Shown in pieces: positions 45,510-58,434 of a DNA stretch of 64,000 nucleotides. Source of the stretch: Aselliscus stoliczkanus (lineage: Eukaryota; Chordata; Mammalia; Chiroptera; Hipposideridae); the NCBI GenBank assembly GCA_033961575.1, contig CM066732.1, positions 70,284,687-70,348,686 of the forward strand. Reading direction: 5' to 3'. Under the pieces are notes generated by a model. That model worked only from the letters and a program-made list of their open reading frames with translations, did not search any database and had not been told where the DNA came from. The stretch's first letter is position 1, and every line of letters begins with the position of its first letter. The position numbers and the translations under genes were made by a program.

Positions 45510-46980
45510 TTAAAGGTTGGGCCACAGAACAGTCAGCATAATATGCTTGCACAGGCACTGCTATAGTCTCCGGATGTGAGGCCCTGGAACAGCATTCAGG
45601 AAAGAATCTTCCCAGTGGACAGAACAGCCCACAGTACATCTTGTTGTCAACTTTGCTTAAAGCAGAGATGGTCTGAAGTAAGCACCTACATTGCTTTATG
45701 AAGATGTTTGGAAGGTTTAGGACTTAGAAGGAACATTAATGAGAAGAAGGTTTGTGGAAGATGTATGTAGATGAACCACTCACATTGGGATTAGGTCTAG
45801 AATTTGACAATATTTGTATACCATAAAAAATATTTATACCCAAGGTCTCCAAAATAAATAAGGTAAAGAAAATTGCCTACTCAGTGCTTTCTCAGCAGGG
45901 TAAAAAAAGAAAATGACTATCTTAAAGATAGAAGCTATTCATGGGTTCAATAATAAAACTTTCATCTCAATAAGGCTAACTTGACTACTGCCCCATCTAT
46001 GTGCTTACCTTTCTAGCAGGAACGACCAATACTGAGTCCTAATATGGGATGTTACCTTGAAGGACCCTGCACTGCAAAGCTATCTAAGGAAGTTTGATTA
46101 CATTGAACCCATTCCCTTGAGCTGGCCATTGGCTCTCACATGTAAATACACATATTCTGGATTTAAGTTTATTTTCTCATCATCATACCTCTGCCAGAAC
46201 CATCCTATGAGGAATTTCTGCCTTCCAGCACATCATGTTATATCATAAACTATTGCTTTCTAAAATGATCTCATTTTACAATGAAAAAAGGAAGACAATG
46301 ACAAGTGGTCAGAGAATTCACTGATCTTACAAGGCTCTCCATCAGTTAGAAGCTGCTGCACAGAAAGAAAATTGCTGACTATTTGAAGGCTTCTTATAGT
46401 AATAGTTAAGAGACAGCACCTGTCAGTGTGTGGTATATGCTCCAAGCCAGTGAACAATAGAAAATATCAACCCCACCTCCATAACTAGAGTACAGAAGTT
46501 TGAGAACCAAAGGGTAGAAATGGAGATGATACCTATCACTCATGTACTATATAATGATCTATTGGCAAAATATAAAAAAGCTTCTACCAGGCTCTGCATG
46601 CCTCTGAGTGAACAGGTGTAACAGGGGTTGTAGGTGAATCCTGGGGTTAAGGTCTTGCCCATCAAGGGAAAATGACATGGTAATATAAAATCAGGGCAGG
46701 GAAGAGTATTACAGAATCTAGGGTGTTCCTGAAGCCTATGTTTACACCACCATCAGTGGTCGATAGTAGAGGAAGAATATAGACAGGACTGCCAAGGATG
46801 CTGATTCCTTAGGAATGAAGGTTTGAATCACCTAACCTCCATCCCAAGTCTAAATCTGTGAGAACTGAAATATTGGATGAAGGCAGAGAACGTTGAAAGG
46901 CTGGTAAAGAAAGATCTATAAATACTGATCATGGTCTTCTATTCAGTTGCAGAAGCCCTGACCTCACCAACCATGCATAT
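45510..46980 (+). repeat. Possible ancient ERVL/MaLR-type internal sequence
   Basis: Diverged sequence with phrases such as ggaccctgcactgcaaagct and tttgattacattgaacccat, followed by agccctgacctcaccaacca. These remind me of ERVL-related internal regions in other mammals. No continuous pol frame remains. This is a tentative reading; the region could be another old repeat. A SINE is inserted at its right end. Confidence 0.3.
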
Positions 46981-46997
46981 TTTATTTCTTGCAAATG

Positions 46998-47131
46998 TTT
47001 TTTTTTTGTTTGTTTTTTGTTTGTTTTTTTTGTTTTTGAGGGAAGTATCACTGGCCCTCATATGCAGGACCCGAACCGGAGCTGCTAGCTTCCCAAGCCA
47101 GTGCTTAACCACCGCGTCACTCAGCTGGCCC
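46998..47131 (-). repeat. Short tRNA-derived SINE, reverse
   Basis: The T-rich tail includes repeated tttgtttgttttt. The body is ggccctcatatgcaggaccc, the gctagcttcccaagccagtg stem and gtcactcagctggccc. The repeat tcttgcaaatg at 46987-46997 and 47132-47142 is the target duplication. Confidence 0.9.
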
Positions 47132-47147
47132 TCTTGCAAATGTTTTT

Positions 47148-47496
47148 ATATTTGAATCTATTTCCTTTTTTTTCTTATCCCATTTTCTATATAGTCTGTA
47201 TAGCAATATCTATAATTCTACATAAAATATAGTATACTACTCTTTTTACAAAATTCAGAAATTTGATAAAGTTTCTGAGATTTGTCTGTGTTTGAGAAAA
47301 CAAAGTGTTGCTATTTTAATTTTAATTAAAACTTTGCAACCTAAACATCACTAAAGTGATAATTTTCTAACTACTAAAGTTTTAGTATTGAAAAAACTAT
47401 GTTATGCCTAAAGTAAAAATGATTAGACTGTTTTTTTCAAAAAATGTTCCCATCTCTAATGATGTGTGTGTGTGTGTGTGTGTTTGTCTATGAGAG

Positions 47497-47534
<38 letters not shown>

Positions 47535-48082
47535 AATGGGGAAGCATTATTGCATGTCTGTAGTATTAGTCATTTAATAAATTCATTTGCTGATATTTAA
47601 AGTTAAGAGTTTATCACTCTATCATAAACAGTAGTATAAAGTTCCTGTGGTGAGGTTTTTCAAATATTAAAGTTCAAATATACTGAAAATCATTGCTAAT
47701 CACCTGGTCTATGGAGAAGCAATTTGTTTTTGAAGTTAGATTATTATAGCCAGCAGGATGTTTTTCACCCATTCCATATGTACACAAGTTGATGTTATCA
47801 AGTGGAATATGGGTTTATGCAAATGGGAAAATTTCAAATTGAACCACCTGCCAAATATGTGTCATGCATCACTTAGCTTCAATCCTTTCTCTTCCATCTC
47901 TTCTTGATACTCATTTTTGATATATCCACTGATTATTAAAACTTCTACCAAGGTGTTTGTATAGAAATATATAGAAGATATTGGTCTTTTAAATGATAGG
48001 TGAGGAGATAAATTAGCAGAAAACGTGAATTTTGAAGTTTATATGTCACTGCTGTTTATTTCCACCATGAGTCCTGAGATAA
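47148..48082. other. AT-rich DNA with a (TG)n(GA)n microsatellite
   Basis: A compound microsatellite, (tg)n at 47463-47482 then (ag)n at 47500-47531, is the only clear structure. No gene or RNA was recognised. Confidence 0.5.
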
Positions 48083-48151
48083 TTGGGTCGTCAGGAAAGT
48101 CATGATGCTTTTTGCATTGAAAAACATGTTATGACTTTCCCAATAACCCAA
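48083..48151. mobile_element. Mariner-type palindromic MITE, family A copy 2
   Basis: A 69-bp near-palindrome: ttgggtcgtcaggaaagtca is mirrored by tgactttcccaataacccaa, with TA at the right flank and ta(a) at the left. It belongs to the same family as 32936-33011 and 50554-50634. It is hairpin-forming and non-coding. Confidence 0.8.
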
Positions 48152-49084
48152 TAGAATTGGATATATTAATGTGCATTTAGGAGTGCCCACTTAAAGCAGT
48201 ATTTATAAATCCAATAGGTTTTGAAATTTAAATAATAATGTGGCTCATTAAAAACTATAGAGATAGTTTGGGCTTATGAACACTAAATGGGAATTCATAA
48301 AGTTGGGGCTTGAACATCCATTTAAGTTTTACAAATTCCACAGCATCTTGTTACAATTAACCCTAATCAAAGATTTCTAAATAAAATACCTATAAAATTG
48401 ACACAAACTCATTTAGGTTAGGAAAAGACTTTTTTTCATACAGTCCAAAATATAATTTGAATATAGGTATAAAGTCTATTTATGTACTTATATAATAAGG
48501 GATGCATACAGAAACTCTATATAAGGCTATTAATTGTAAGTTGTAGATTTTCATATGGACTCAAGTCTTAAAATATTTGGAAAATGCAGCTGCATATCGG
48601 TACATTTTGGAGATATGCATAAACTGATCTGTCATTGTACCTGGCATTCTCGCATTACTCATTCCCTTAGTCATGGTTGAGAGGAGAGAGATTTTTAAAC
48701 TATTAAACCTTATTTCAAAATTCTGTTTCAGATTATATAATTATGCACTTATAATTTATCCAGCATGTTAAGGAAAAGAGGAGGAATAAAATCTAGAGCA
48801 AACATGCTATTTGGATGAACAAAATGGAGTAGGATACTAAATTAGGAAACCCTAGTTTAATTGACAAAAAGTGGATTTCTATTGCTAGAGACATCAACTA
48901 ATAATTTGGTTGATCAAGCACTATTATGCATAAGGGAGTTATTCTAAGATTGAAGTGGGTGAGTTGATATAATGACTAGATCCTATAGGGACTTAAATAG
49001 TAATTGAATAGAAAAACCCATGTATTTACATTCACTTGTGATGCATACACTTTCAAATGACACATACACATTAAGAAATTATTT
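48152..49084. other. Unassigned AT-rich DNA
   Basis: No gene, RNA or recognised repeat. Confidence 0.3.
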
Positions 49085-49550
49085 GGCAGGCTGGCTGAGT
49101 GACTCGTTGGTTAAGAGTTGACTTGGGAGCCCGAGCTTTGAGCAGCAGGGACGCCAGTTGGGATTCCACATAGACCAGTGACGCTGCACCCTCTATAGCT
49201 AAGATGGTGAACAACAGCTTGACCTGGAGTTAGGCTGCGGTGAATAGCCCGCAATGACGTAGGTTGCAGCCCCTGCTGCAGTGGGCTGCCCTGAGTGAGC
49301 TACCATAAGTGGCCGGCAGCCAGCGTGAGCAGACAGCAGCCTGTGTGAGCTGCCGTGAACCACAGTGAGCGGCCATCCAATGCCCGGCGAGCGACTGCCT
49401 CATCCGGGAAGAGTGCAATGATAATACCAACACGGGCCAGTGAAGCCACGTCCTCCACAACTAGACTGAAGAACCAAAGGACAGCAACTTGTCTGTTCCC
49501 CTTCCCCGATTCCCCAATGCTGTTCCCTCCCCCAATCCCCCCCCCAAAAT
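49085..49550 (+). repeat. Long multi-part tRNA-derived SINE
   Basis: It begins ggcaggctggctgagtgact with a tRNA-like head (box B-like agttgggattcc near 49156). A repetitive gctg/cagc-rich middle follows (49215-49385). It ends cctccacaactagactgaag and gttccccttccccgattccc. It is the sense counterpart of 41792-42216. The overlapping frames on both strands are products of the repetitive middle. The target duplication was not clear. Confidence 0.8.
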
Positions 49551-50553
49551 GTATATATATGGAACCTACAAGCTGAGATATCAACCTCATGTATTGGAAA
49601 CAGGCAAATTATACAGCTTTTTGGCAGCTTCATCTTATCAAGCAGTACCATTTATTTCTTTTCTTCCTTGGGAAATTGGTGCTTCTTCTAGGATTTATCA
49701 TACCTTGAGAGAGTTTGTGATATATACCAGTGCATTTCTGTGTTTGAAGAAAATGTGAAAGTGCTCGCATGTTGTGAGACACTAATTCCCTTAGTTAGTG
49801 CCAGTTCATGGCAATTTGAGAGGTTTTTAAAAAGAATAACCTTTCATGGATTCTATGATTTGATTCCAATTTTAATTCTGGTTGCTCACAAAAATATTCA
49901 CTTTCAATTCTAATGACCAAAATAAGAAGCATTGTCTTGCACTTATCTAAAAAGATAATATTACAAATATATACTGCTAACAACAATCTAAAATTTTCTG
50001 GTCAGCAATCATAATTTCCAGATATGATTTTTATCTGCCATTGCTGTGAAATCTTTCAAATATTTGAATTTTCTGTACTCTGGAGTGCATCCTGACAAAG
50101 ATCAGAAGTTGAATCCTTTCAGTTGTAGTAGAAAGTAGAAAAATTCATTTAGGAAACTAATATTTATTGTGCACATGTTGTATGTTGAAAATGTGGCTTA
50201 ACTGTGGACTCCTATTAGCTAGTCTCAAAGCGTAGAAAGAATGTCCAATAAGCTAGAAGTTACTTGGATGCAAGACACCGTTAAATAATCTTGGACTAAG
50301 CTATTTCCTCATTATTTATCAAATAAATTTTAACAATCAAATATGACATGAATGTGGCTAAAGAAATCATATATTTGTTGGGATAAAGCAGCAGAGGGTT
50401 GTTTTTATTTTGTTTTTTGTTTCTTAGACTGAAGCCAAATACCATTATTGTAATACAGGGCTTATGTAACTCCTTTTCATTTTATTTATTTCCCTTGGAA
50501 AAGAATATATCCTGTCTCTATGTTAGCAATCTAGTTTCTAAGTGTTAAATTTA
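49551..50553. other. Unassigned AT-rich DNA
   Basis: No gene or RNA recognised. A cccccccccaaaatg patch at the left edge belongs to the SINE tail region. Confidence 0.3.
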
Positions 50554-50634
50554 TTGAGTTGTTGAAAAAGTCATGATGTATTTTTTCTATGTTTTTTGTT
50601 GCAAAAATGCATCATGACTTTTCTGACAATCCAA
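50554..50634. mobile_element. Mariner-type palindromic MITE, family A copy 3
   Basis: An 81-bp near-palindrome: ttgagttgttgaaaaagtca is mirrored by tgacttttctgacaatccaa. TA flanks the left side, and the right TA is changed to CA. Inner arms atgatgtatttttt and gcaaaaatgcatcat also pair. It is the longest of the three family copies here. Confidence 0.8.
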
Positions 50635-53600
50635 CATGTTAACAAATAATTATATCACGTTATAGAGATTATTTTATCATCTGAAATCTGTACACTAACA
50701 CTAAAATAACCAGATAATACTATTTAATAAACCTATATTTTATATGGGTATAGAAATTCTGACTGATAACTATTAGAGATTTTCTGAAAGTCATATTTTT
50801 TTCCTAAACATCTGTTATCTTACTAGAAAGAATTCTATAAATAAAGCTACTTTTGAAAAATCAAGGATAAAAGTATAGTGCTGTTTGTATATTATGATAA
50901 CTCAAGATCAACCTTTGTCCTTAAATGAATCAAAATTTTTATATTTGTTTCATTGTGATAAGAAAAAATGACAATGATTATAATAGAAAAATAGGAGAAA
51001 AAAGTTACTCACAATTTCATTACTTTAACACAACTCAGGATTCTATGCTGATCTCTGTCTGTAGCTATAATTCATAAGCTGAAAACATGTATATTTAATG
51101 GCAAAGCCCTCCATATCAATTATAGATTTTTGGAGAAGGAAATATGGAAATGTTCACATTAAGCCAGTTTCTTATAGGGTGAATTTTATGTAATAATTGT
51201 TTAAAGATTTCCATTCTTGGTGAAAAGATGCAATGGCACCATTAGACAATTATAAATCCCATGCCCAAGTGCCTTGGCAGTGTCCCATTCTGTGTCTGAA
51301 ATCCAGTTTGGATTCTGCATTGATACTGGTAGGCAGCTTTAATGAAAATCATTGCCCAGGCAGCTGCAACTTCCACCTCAGTTTTAGTCACAGCAGCTCT
51401 CCTGATTAGCCCCTGCAGGAGCTGCCACAAGACTGAGCCTAAAGCTACTCTCCAGAGTCACAGACATGCATAGCAGAAGGCCAATAGCTATCAAAATTCA
51501 TAAATGCAATATGATAACCTTCTTGTTTGGCTTAATCATTTTATATGCTCAGAATAGCCATAGATGTTCACATAATATGCATTGTCTAAGAACTTTAAGC
51601 AGAAGGCTAGTAATTTGCCATTATGTAATCTTTGCTCATTAATGACATATGATGCATAAGATCATGGAGAATTAAAATAACAGCAAAAACCATAACCACC
51701 TAAGGTTTTTATTTTAATCTTTTGTATATAATCACATGTACTTACACTCACAGTTTCCTGTAGGTTTTCTGTATAACACAATAGGTGCAGGAGCCATATA
51801 GTTCTTGCCAATTCTTATATAGAAAGGACACAGCATGGAGGTGAGGTTTCATTTAGAATACGTTTTACCATCAAAGCGTCTAAATAAATAGTCCCTAGGC
51901 TGGCAGAATTCTTTATGAACGTGGAAGGTTTTATTATGATACAGTTGTAAGTTTCTGCTTTGTTTGTTCCTTTTGATTTAACTTTCTATAAAGTCTAGAT
52001 TCTGGTTAGCTATTCTGGACTAAAAGAACATTTTTCATTCATGGATGTGTGACAGCAAAATATGTGTGTATCTGTGTACATGATTGTTTGCACTCAGTCC
52101 ACAAAATAGATTGACTGGATCCTCAAGGGACCTAATAAAATGGTGGGCAAAGGCGTACAAAAAAGTGGCAATCGAACAAAGGACGACACGGGTGCAACAT
52201 TTTTAGGAGACCAAAGGAAAACAACATTATGGCTTGGAATAGGTAAAGAAGGTATGTGGAAGTCGTAAGTTCTGTGTATTGAACAGAAAATCAAAATTGG
52301 ATGGCAAAGATGAGCACAAAAAATCTCAGGAAACTGTGGTAGGACTTTATATGGCATCTCTATGTGTCAGTAAATAGTTCTATGCAAGTGTCATATATTT
52401 GGAGGTCTTAAAGTAGTTCTAGATCAACTTGCCCCCACACCCTCATCCCCTGCCAACACACACACATTTTGGTGACAGGGAGAAGTGACTTGAGATAGCG
52501 TACACCACACAGACGATGTCAGAGCAAATTCTAGGTCCTAGGTCTTCCAAGGGTTTGGAATGAGTAGAAGAAATAAAATAATAGTAGAAGCTGACGATTG
52601 TTTATGATATTACTGGACCAGCTACTGTTTTAAGAGAAAGTAGCAAGGAAAATGAATTTTAATGCGATTTGTGTTCATGAAACATAAAGGAAAGCTGAAT
52701 ACGATGCAAGGAGGAGAATGGGTTAAGCCACTCTTAGACTAGACACGTGAGTGATGAAGGGGAATGAGGGAAGACAGAAAAAAGAGTTTCAGAAGAATGG
52801 AAAAAAGACAGAGAGAGAATATGGGTGTGGTTCTTGAATTCCTCAGGCAAAACTGAGGCTGAAATCCACAGCATCGGTAACCACTCCTGTGTGGGGCAGC
52901 TCTCAGAGTAGGAGGTGTGGAGCCTACGTGCAGCCCCACAATCTAGACAGAGACCACAGTCAGAGTTAAGGTCATTGTATAAAATAACGATCTTGTGTAA
53001 ATTACAATGTAGAACTCAAATAAGACATCATGTGGTTGTAAGGAATGGGATTTGCATTGAGAGACAGAAGAATTTCAGGATCCAAACCATGTAAGTAGGT
53101 AAATAGATCACAGGAAAGGGGTCTCTTGCCTTCTAACCTGATTTAACCTCTTCTATCACAGCTGATTAATGTCAGGGAAGTTCAAGTGAGGCTGAGCTGT
53201 TGGGGAAAGGGATGGACTGAGTGCTAACAAAGGAAAACTCACAAAGCAGGTAGCTAGGCCAATATGAGAGTTTTTGCAAGCCTGGAAGAAGCCTTAAGAG
53301 GGTGAGATAGATCAGTAATGCAAAACAATGTTTAGAATTATGGGAGATGTAGAAAAACACTCTTTAGAGTCTAGGAGTTGGTGATACCTAATATACAGTT
53401 TCAGCAGTGATAAAGGAGGAAAGGCAAGGAGAAAATGACTGATGAGCAAATTAATTTAGGAAGTGTCAATTCCCCAATATAACCCTTATTAGTAAAACAA
53501 AGGAAAAACAATATTTGTGTCTTATAGGGAAAGCAGAGTGAAGATAAAAAATGCCATTGGGAAAAGGAAGCTAGATGATAATACTCATATAACAAATCTT

Positions 53601-53744
53601 AAAGTTAGATGAGTTGAGCTACAAAAGATAGGAAAATTGTACTGGAACAAATCACCCAGCTTGGGAGGCTGTTTTGGAAAGTGCTAATAAGTAATGGTAA
53701 TGAGTCTAAACAAACAAGAGGAATCTTAACTAAAAGTCCCACAA
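50635..53744. other. Unassigned AT-rich DNA (about 3 kb)
   Basis: No gene, RNA or confident repeat. Frames of up to 87 codons (52094-52357, minus) show no recognisable product. Confidence 0.3.
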
Positions 53745-53990
53745 GCAATTTATTGAGCATCTAGTAGCAGCAAGTCCTGTCATAGACTTTGAGATACAAA
53801 GGCAAGTCAGAATGCTTGTAGTTGCACAGGGTTAAGGAAGGTGGGACATAGTATATAGGCACAGGGTGAGGTGGGGCACAGCATGGAGACAGCTAATCCA
53901 GCCTGAGGTGGGGGAGGGAGGCCATGGCTGATCTGGATGTAAGGAGGTAAGTATTCACAGAGCATTTCTCCCAAGAAGTTCAGGGATATG
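53745..53990 (+). repeat. Possible L2 fragment
   Basis: atttattgagcatctagtag, then tttgagatacaaaggcaagt, then ggcatttctcccaagaagtt-type sequence resembles the L2 start-of-3' region ('tttattgagcatctactatg', 'ggatacagcagtgaa'). It is diverged and uncertain. Confidence 0.35.
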
Positions 53991-55752
53991 GGTAGTTAGC
54001 TTATCATACCTATATTATATATGAAATCTATATGTTATGTTAATTACATTATATATGAAATCTATGTCTCCTTAAAATAATTTCCAGTGTTCCAAGGTTA
54101 CCAAGAAGATTATCTACGAGGAGTGGTGGAACTTCTACCCTTCCTTTATCCTGAAAGCTAACCTTTACCTTGGGGTTCACTCACTGATTATTGGTTTTTC
54201 TCTATCATATCAGCCCCAGGGTTGATGATATTCCTTTCAATACCTAAATATGAACTTACATGACTCTTCCACTTTATGCCCATAGTACACCAGAGACCAT
54301 GCTAAAATCTCTATATAGGAATTTACTAAGGAATAGGTAATAATTAAAGGAAAATAAACTGAGAATAGCAGTCAACTAAAGCAGTTGGTTTTAAAAATAT
54401 AGTATTTTCATCTTCAGCCTGGGTTTTTGCCTTCATACGAGAATTAGTATCTTTTAAACAATTCCAGACAGGATAAGTTTTTCCTTTTTTTAAGTTTTCA
54501 ATTATACTTGACATACAATATTATATTTTTTCAAGTTACAACATAATGATTAGAACTTTATACAACTTACAAAATGATCACCTGATAAATCAAATACCCA
54601 TCTGACACTATAGTTATTACAATATTATTGACTATATTTCCTATGCTATACTTTACATCCCCATGACTATTCTGTAACTACCAATTTGTATTTATTAATC
54701 CCTTCCCCTTTTCCAGCCACCCCTTTAACTTCCCTCACACTTTGGCAACCATCAAAATGTTCTCTATATCTATGAGTTTATTTCTATTTTGTTTATTTAT
54801 TTTGCTTTTTAGATTCCACATTAAAAGAGAAATCATATGGCATTTGTCTTTTCTCTCTGACTTAGTCCACTCAGCACAATACCCTCTAAATCCATCTATG
54901 TTGGTGCAGATGGCAAGATTTCATTCTTTTTTATGGGTGAGTAATATTTCATTGTATATATGTACCGCCTCTTCTTTATCCATTCATCCATTGATGGATA
55001 CCCAGGTTACCTCTATATCTTGGATATTGTAAATAATGCTGCAATGAACATATGGATGCACATATCATTTGGTAGTAGTGTTTTGGATTACTTTGGAAAA
55101 GTACCCAGCAGTGGGATTACTGGGTGTTTTTTGTCTCTTGTTATAGACCTTTTTTTAAAGTCTATTTTGTCTGGTATAAGTATTGATACCCCCACTTTTT
55201 TTTAATTTTAGTTCCATTTTCATGAAATATATTTCTCCATCCTTTTACTTTCAGTCTGCATATGTGTTTTGATCTGAAATGAGTCTCTTGCAGACAGCAT
55301 TTGTAAAGGTCTTGTTTACTTATCCATTCAGCCACCCTATGTCTTTTGATTCAGTATTTGATCCACTTGTATATAAACTAATTGTTGATCGATATACAGT
55401 TATTGACATTTACTATTTATACTTTTGATCTTTTTGTTTTCTTCTTAAATGAGTCCCTTCAACATCCCTTGTAATACTGGTTTGGTGGTGATGAACTCCA
55501 TTAGCTTCTTCTTCTATGGGGAGTTCTTTATCTGTCCTTCAATTCTAAATGATAGCTTTGCTGGTTAGTGTAATCTGGGTTGTAGGTCCTTGCTTTTCAT
55601 CACTTTGAATATTTTGTGCCAATCCCTTCTGGCCTGAAAAGTTTCTGTTGAGAATCAGCTGACAGCATTATGGGAGTTACCTTGTAGGTAACTCACTGTT
55701 TTCTCTTGCTGCCTTTAAGATTTTCTCTTTGTCTTTAACCTTTGGCATTTTA

Positions 55753-55881
55753 GGAGAAGTTTTGTGTTTTTTTTTTGTTTTTCTTTTGATGGCAGTGTCA
55801 CTGGCCCTCACATGTGGGAACCGAACCGGGGCCACTGGCTTCCCAAGCCAGCGCTTAACCACCACGCCACTCGGCTGGCCC
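55753..55881 (-). repeat. Short tRNA-derived SINE, reverse, inserted in a HAL1-like element
   Basis: A T-rich tail, then gatggcagtgtcactggccc, then the gccactggcttcccaagcca stem, then cactcggctggcc. A 17-bp duplication, taacctttggcatttta, lies at 55736-55752 and 55882-55898. It is younger than the HAL1-like element at 54485-58238. Confidence 0.92.
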
Positions 55882-56345
55882 TAACCTTTGGCATTTTAAT
55901 TATGACATGTCTTGGTGTTGGCCTGTTTGGATTCATCTTGTTTGGGACTTTCCACACTTCCTGATCTTGTATGTTTATGTCCTTTACTAGGTCATTATTT
56001 CAGTCATTATTTCTTCAACTAGGTTTTCAATTTCTTGTATTGTCTGCCTCTCTCTTCTCTTTTTGGTGCCCCTGTGATATGAAGATTGTTACACTTGATG
56101 TTACACTTAAACTCTCCTTATTTTTTTGGCTTCTTTTTTCTTTTTGTTGTCCTGATTTGGTGCTTTCTGCTACCTTCTCTTCCAATTAACTGATTCAATC
56201 TTCTACTTTATCTAATCTACCCTTGATTCCCTCTAATGTACTTATTTCAGTTATTGTAATTTTCATTTCTGTTTTTTTTTTAAATTTCCATTCTTATGTT
56301 TCCTATCTCTTTGTTGAAGTTCTCACTGAGATCACTGAGCATTTT

Positions 56346-56643
56346 TTTTTTCCCGAACCTGGCAGCCTTTTTGTTAAGAGCACATGCTCTATCCACTGAG
56401 CCATACAAGCGGCAGCTCAGCGCAAGGTGCTGGGTTCAGTCTTAGTTGTGGGGCCCACCATTGAACAGGTAATCTTGTTGTTATACCAGGAGAGCTATCC
56501 TGCCACCTGTTGGCAGCTCAGCAACAGCTCAACTCGGGCGCAGCGTTCACTGGCCCATGTGGGAATCAAATCGGAGGCCCTGTTTTGCTCAGAGCTCACT
56601 CTCTTAAGCTAACTCTTAACCAACTGAGCCACTGGGCCAGCCC
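56346..56643 (-). repeat. Composite SINE with repeated tRNA-like units, reverse
   Basis: The minus strand reads a head unit starting ggctggcccagtggctcagt, then a linker (gctgagctgccaacaggtgg), a second unit and a third tRNA-like unit ending in the complement of cccgaacctggcagcctttt. It is truncated at its 3' side compared with 58945-59425. The target repeat ca(c/g)tgagca(t/c)ttt lies at about 56333-56345 and 56644-56656. Confidence 0.8.
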
Positions 56644-58389
56644 CAGTGAGCACTTTTGTAACCAGCTTTGAACTATACATCTGGTAGATTGCTTGTCTCC
56701 ATTTTGTTTAGTTCTTTTTCTGGAGCTTTGTTCTGTTCTTTCATTTGAGACAAGTTTTTTTGTCACTTCATTTTGGCTGCCTCCCTGAGTTTGTTTCTTG
56801 TATTAGGTCAGGCTACTATGTCTCCCAGTCTTAGTAGAGTGGCCTTATGTAGTAGGTGTCCTGTGGGACCCAGTGGTGCAATCTTCCTGGTCTCAGTGGT
56901 GCAGTCTTCCTGGTCCCAGCTGGGTGCTCCAGGTGTGTCCCTTGTGTAGGTTGTGCGTATCCTCCTATTGTAGTTGAACCGTGGTTGCTGTTGGCCCATC
57001 AATGGGAGGGATTGACCCTCAGGCTTATTTGATATAAGGACTGGCAATGACAACAGTGGAGGAACTGTTGTCAATAGCTAACTCTATTGAGCAATATTTG
57101 CTTTAGCAAGACTCTGGTGCCTGCCCAGCCTACTCATTGTGTGTGGCATTTGTGGAGGTGGTTGGGTGGTGCTCTGGTGTTGTCTGAAACTGGCCATGGG
57201 TTGTGTTACTTCTGGGCTTCTTGGAAGGGACTCTGTTGCAGACCAAGGTCAGCTACTGTCAGTGCCCTGCCCAAGGCCAGTTGATATGAGTTACAAAGTG
57301 ATCTGCAGATGGTTGCCATTTGTGCTGGGCTTGGAGGTGCCTAGAAAGACTAAGCTGTGAACCAAGTTCGGCTGCCACCAATGCTGGGCTTGGGGCTGCT
57401 TACCAAGAGGTATGGGACACACTGAGGCCAGATGCTACATGTTTAGCATTTGTGAACTTTTGAGAGGTTTTTAAGAAGTCTGCAGCATGAGCCAAGACAG
57501 GTCGTTTATATGGAAAAGCCACTGGAAGCAGCTTGGGTGGGCCCTGCAAGTTGGGTGGAGCACAATCTCAGGAAAACCCCATGGTGGGGTGAATGTTATT
57601 ACTAAGGTTGATGGAGACTCAGACATGGCATCTGTGTAGTGTGGGTAGGGGAGGACTCAACAAAGGAACAATGGCTTCTGCCAACACTTCTGTCCGGGAG
57701 AAAGTTGCCCCTCAAGCCATCAACCTGCAGCCAGACAACGCAGTTCCTCCCTGTATGTTCCTGGCACCTTTTGAGCTGCTGCCCACTCACTGGAGCTCAG
57801 AGTGAGTGAATCTGTCAATGAGTAAGTCCCTTTGTGGGCCTTTTAAGAGGAGCTCCTGAGTCTCCAGCTGCCTTCCATCTCATCAGCTGCAATCTTGCTG
57901 GTTTTCACAGCCAGAAATTGTGGGGACTTTTCTTTGCCGTACTAAAATCCTGGCCTGGGGATCCTGGTGTGGGACTAGGACCCCTCGCTTCTCAGAGGGC
58001 ATCTCCTGATTTTTAACCACCATACATGTGTGAGACCAGCCCATTCCATGTCTCTGCCACCACCTATGAGTCTCTACATGGCTTCTTCTGTATATCCTTA
58101 ATTGTAGGACTTCTGTTCATCTAGACTTTAGGTGGTTCTCAATGACAGGTGTTGTGTAGTTTAGTTATAATTTTGATGTGGTTGTGAATGGAGGCAAGCA
58201 CAGCATTTATCTATTTGCCATCTTGACTGGAAGCCCACGTTAACTTTTCCATTGCAAATTTAGGTCCAAAGAATAATGCCTGGAGAGATGACCTTTTTTT
58301 CTATGTAAATTACACCATACACAAAGATTAACACCAGGGCTAATATAAAAAGATATTAGGAGTAATTTTATCCCTTTCTCAAGTTCTAT

Positions 58390-58391
58390 GA

Positions 58392-58434
<43 letters not shown>
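58390..58434 (+). repeat. (ATCT)n microsatellite
   Basis: About eleven tandem atct units. Simple repeat. Confidence 0.95.

Larger units (their letters stand above)
55445..56773 (-). pseudogene. L1 ORF1 pseudogene, split by two SINEs
   Basis: The minus-strand ORF1 equivalent runs from an ATG near 56773 to a TAA at 55445-55447. It is interrupted by SINEs at 55753-55881 and about 56346-56643. Its C-terminal part still shows RRM and C-terminal domain similarity to the ORF1 at 62960-63835, but stops and frame changes occur throughout. It is a dead copy. Confidence 0.7.
54485..58238 (-). mobile_element. HAL1-like L1 element with deleted ORF2 (copy 3), near full length
   Basis: On the minus strand it starts near 58238 with an L1-type 5' end (cttccagtcaagatggc). 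It then has a 5' UTR of about 1.4 kb, a degraded ORF1 (about 56773 down to 55445), the ORF2 start, the shared deletion junction (about 55115-55130) and the 3' end near 54485. Removing its two SINEs leaves about 3.3 kb. A possible target repeat, taa(g/c)tttttcc, lies just outside both ends. The frame at the junction reads ITRDKK then VIPLLGTFPK. It is too mutated to code. Confidence 0.8.

Noticed and set aside
49230..49758. Five overlapping 73-96-codon frames
   Set aside because: All come from the repetitive CAG/CTG-like middle and tail of a long SINE.
58390..58434. Tandem repeat considered as a CRISPR-like array
   Set aside because: Uniform 4-bp units without spacers, in mammalian DNA: an ordinary microsatellite.
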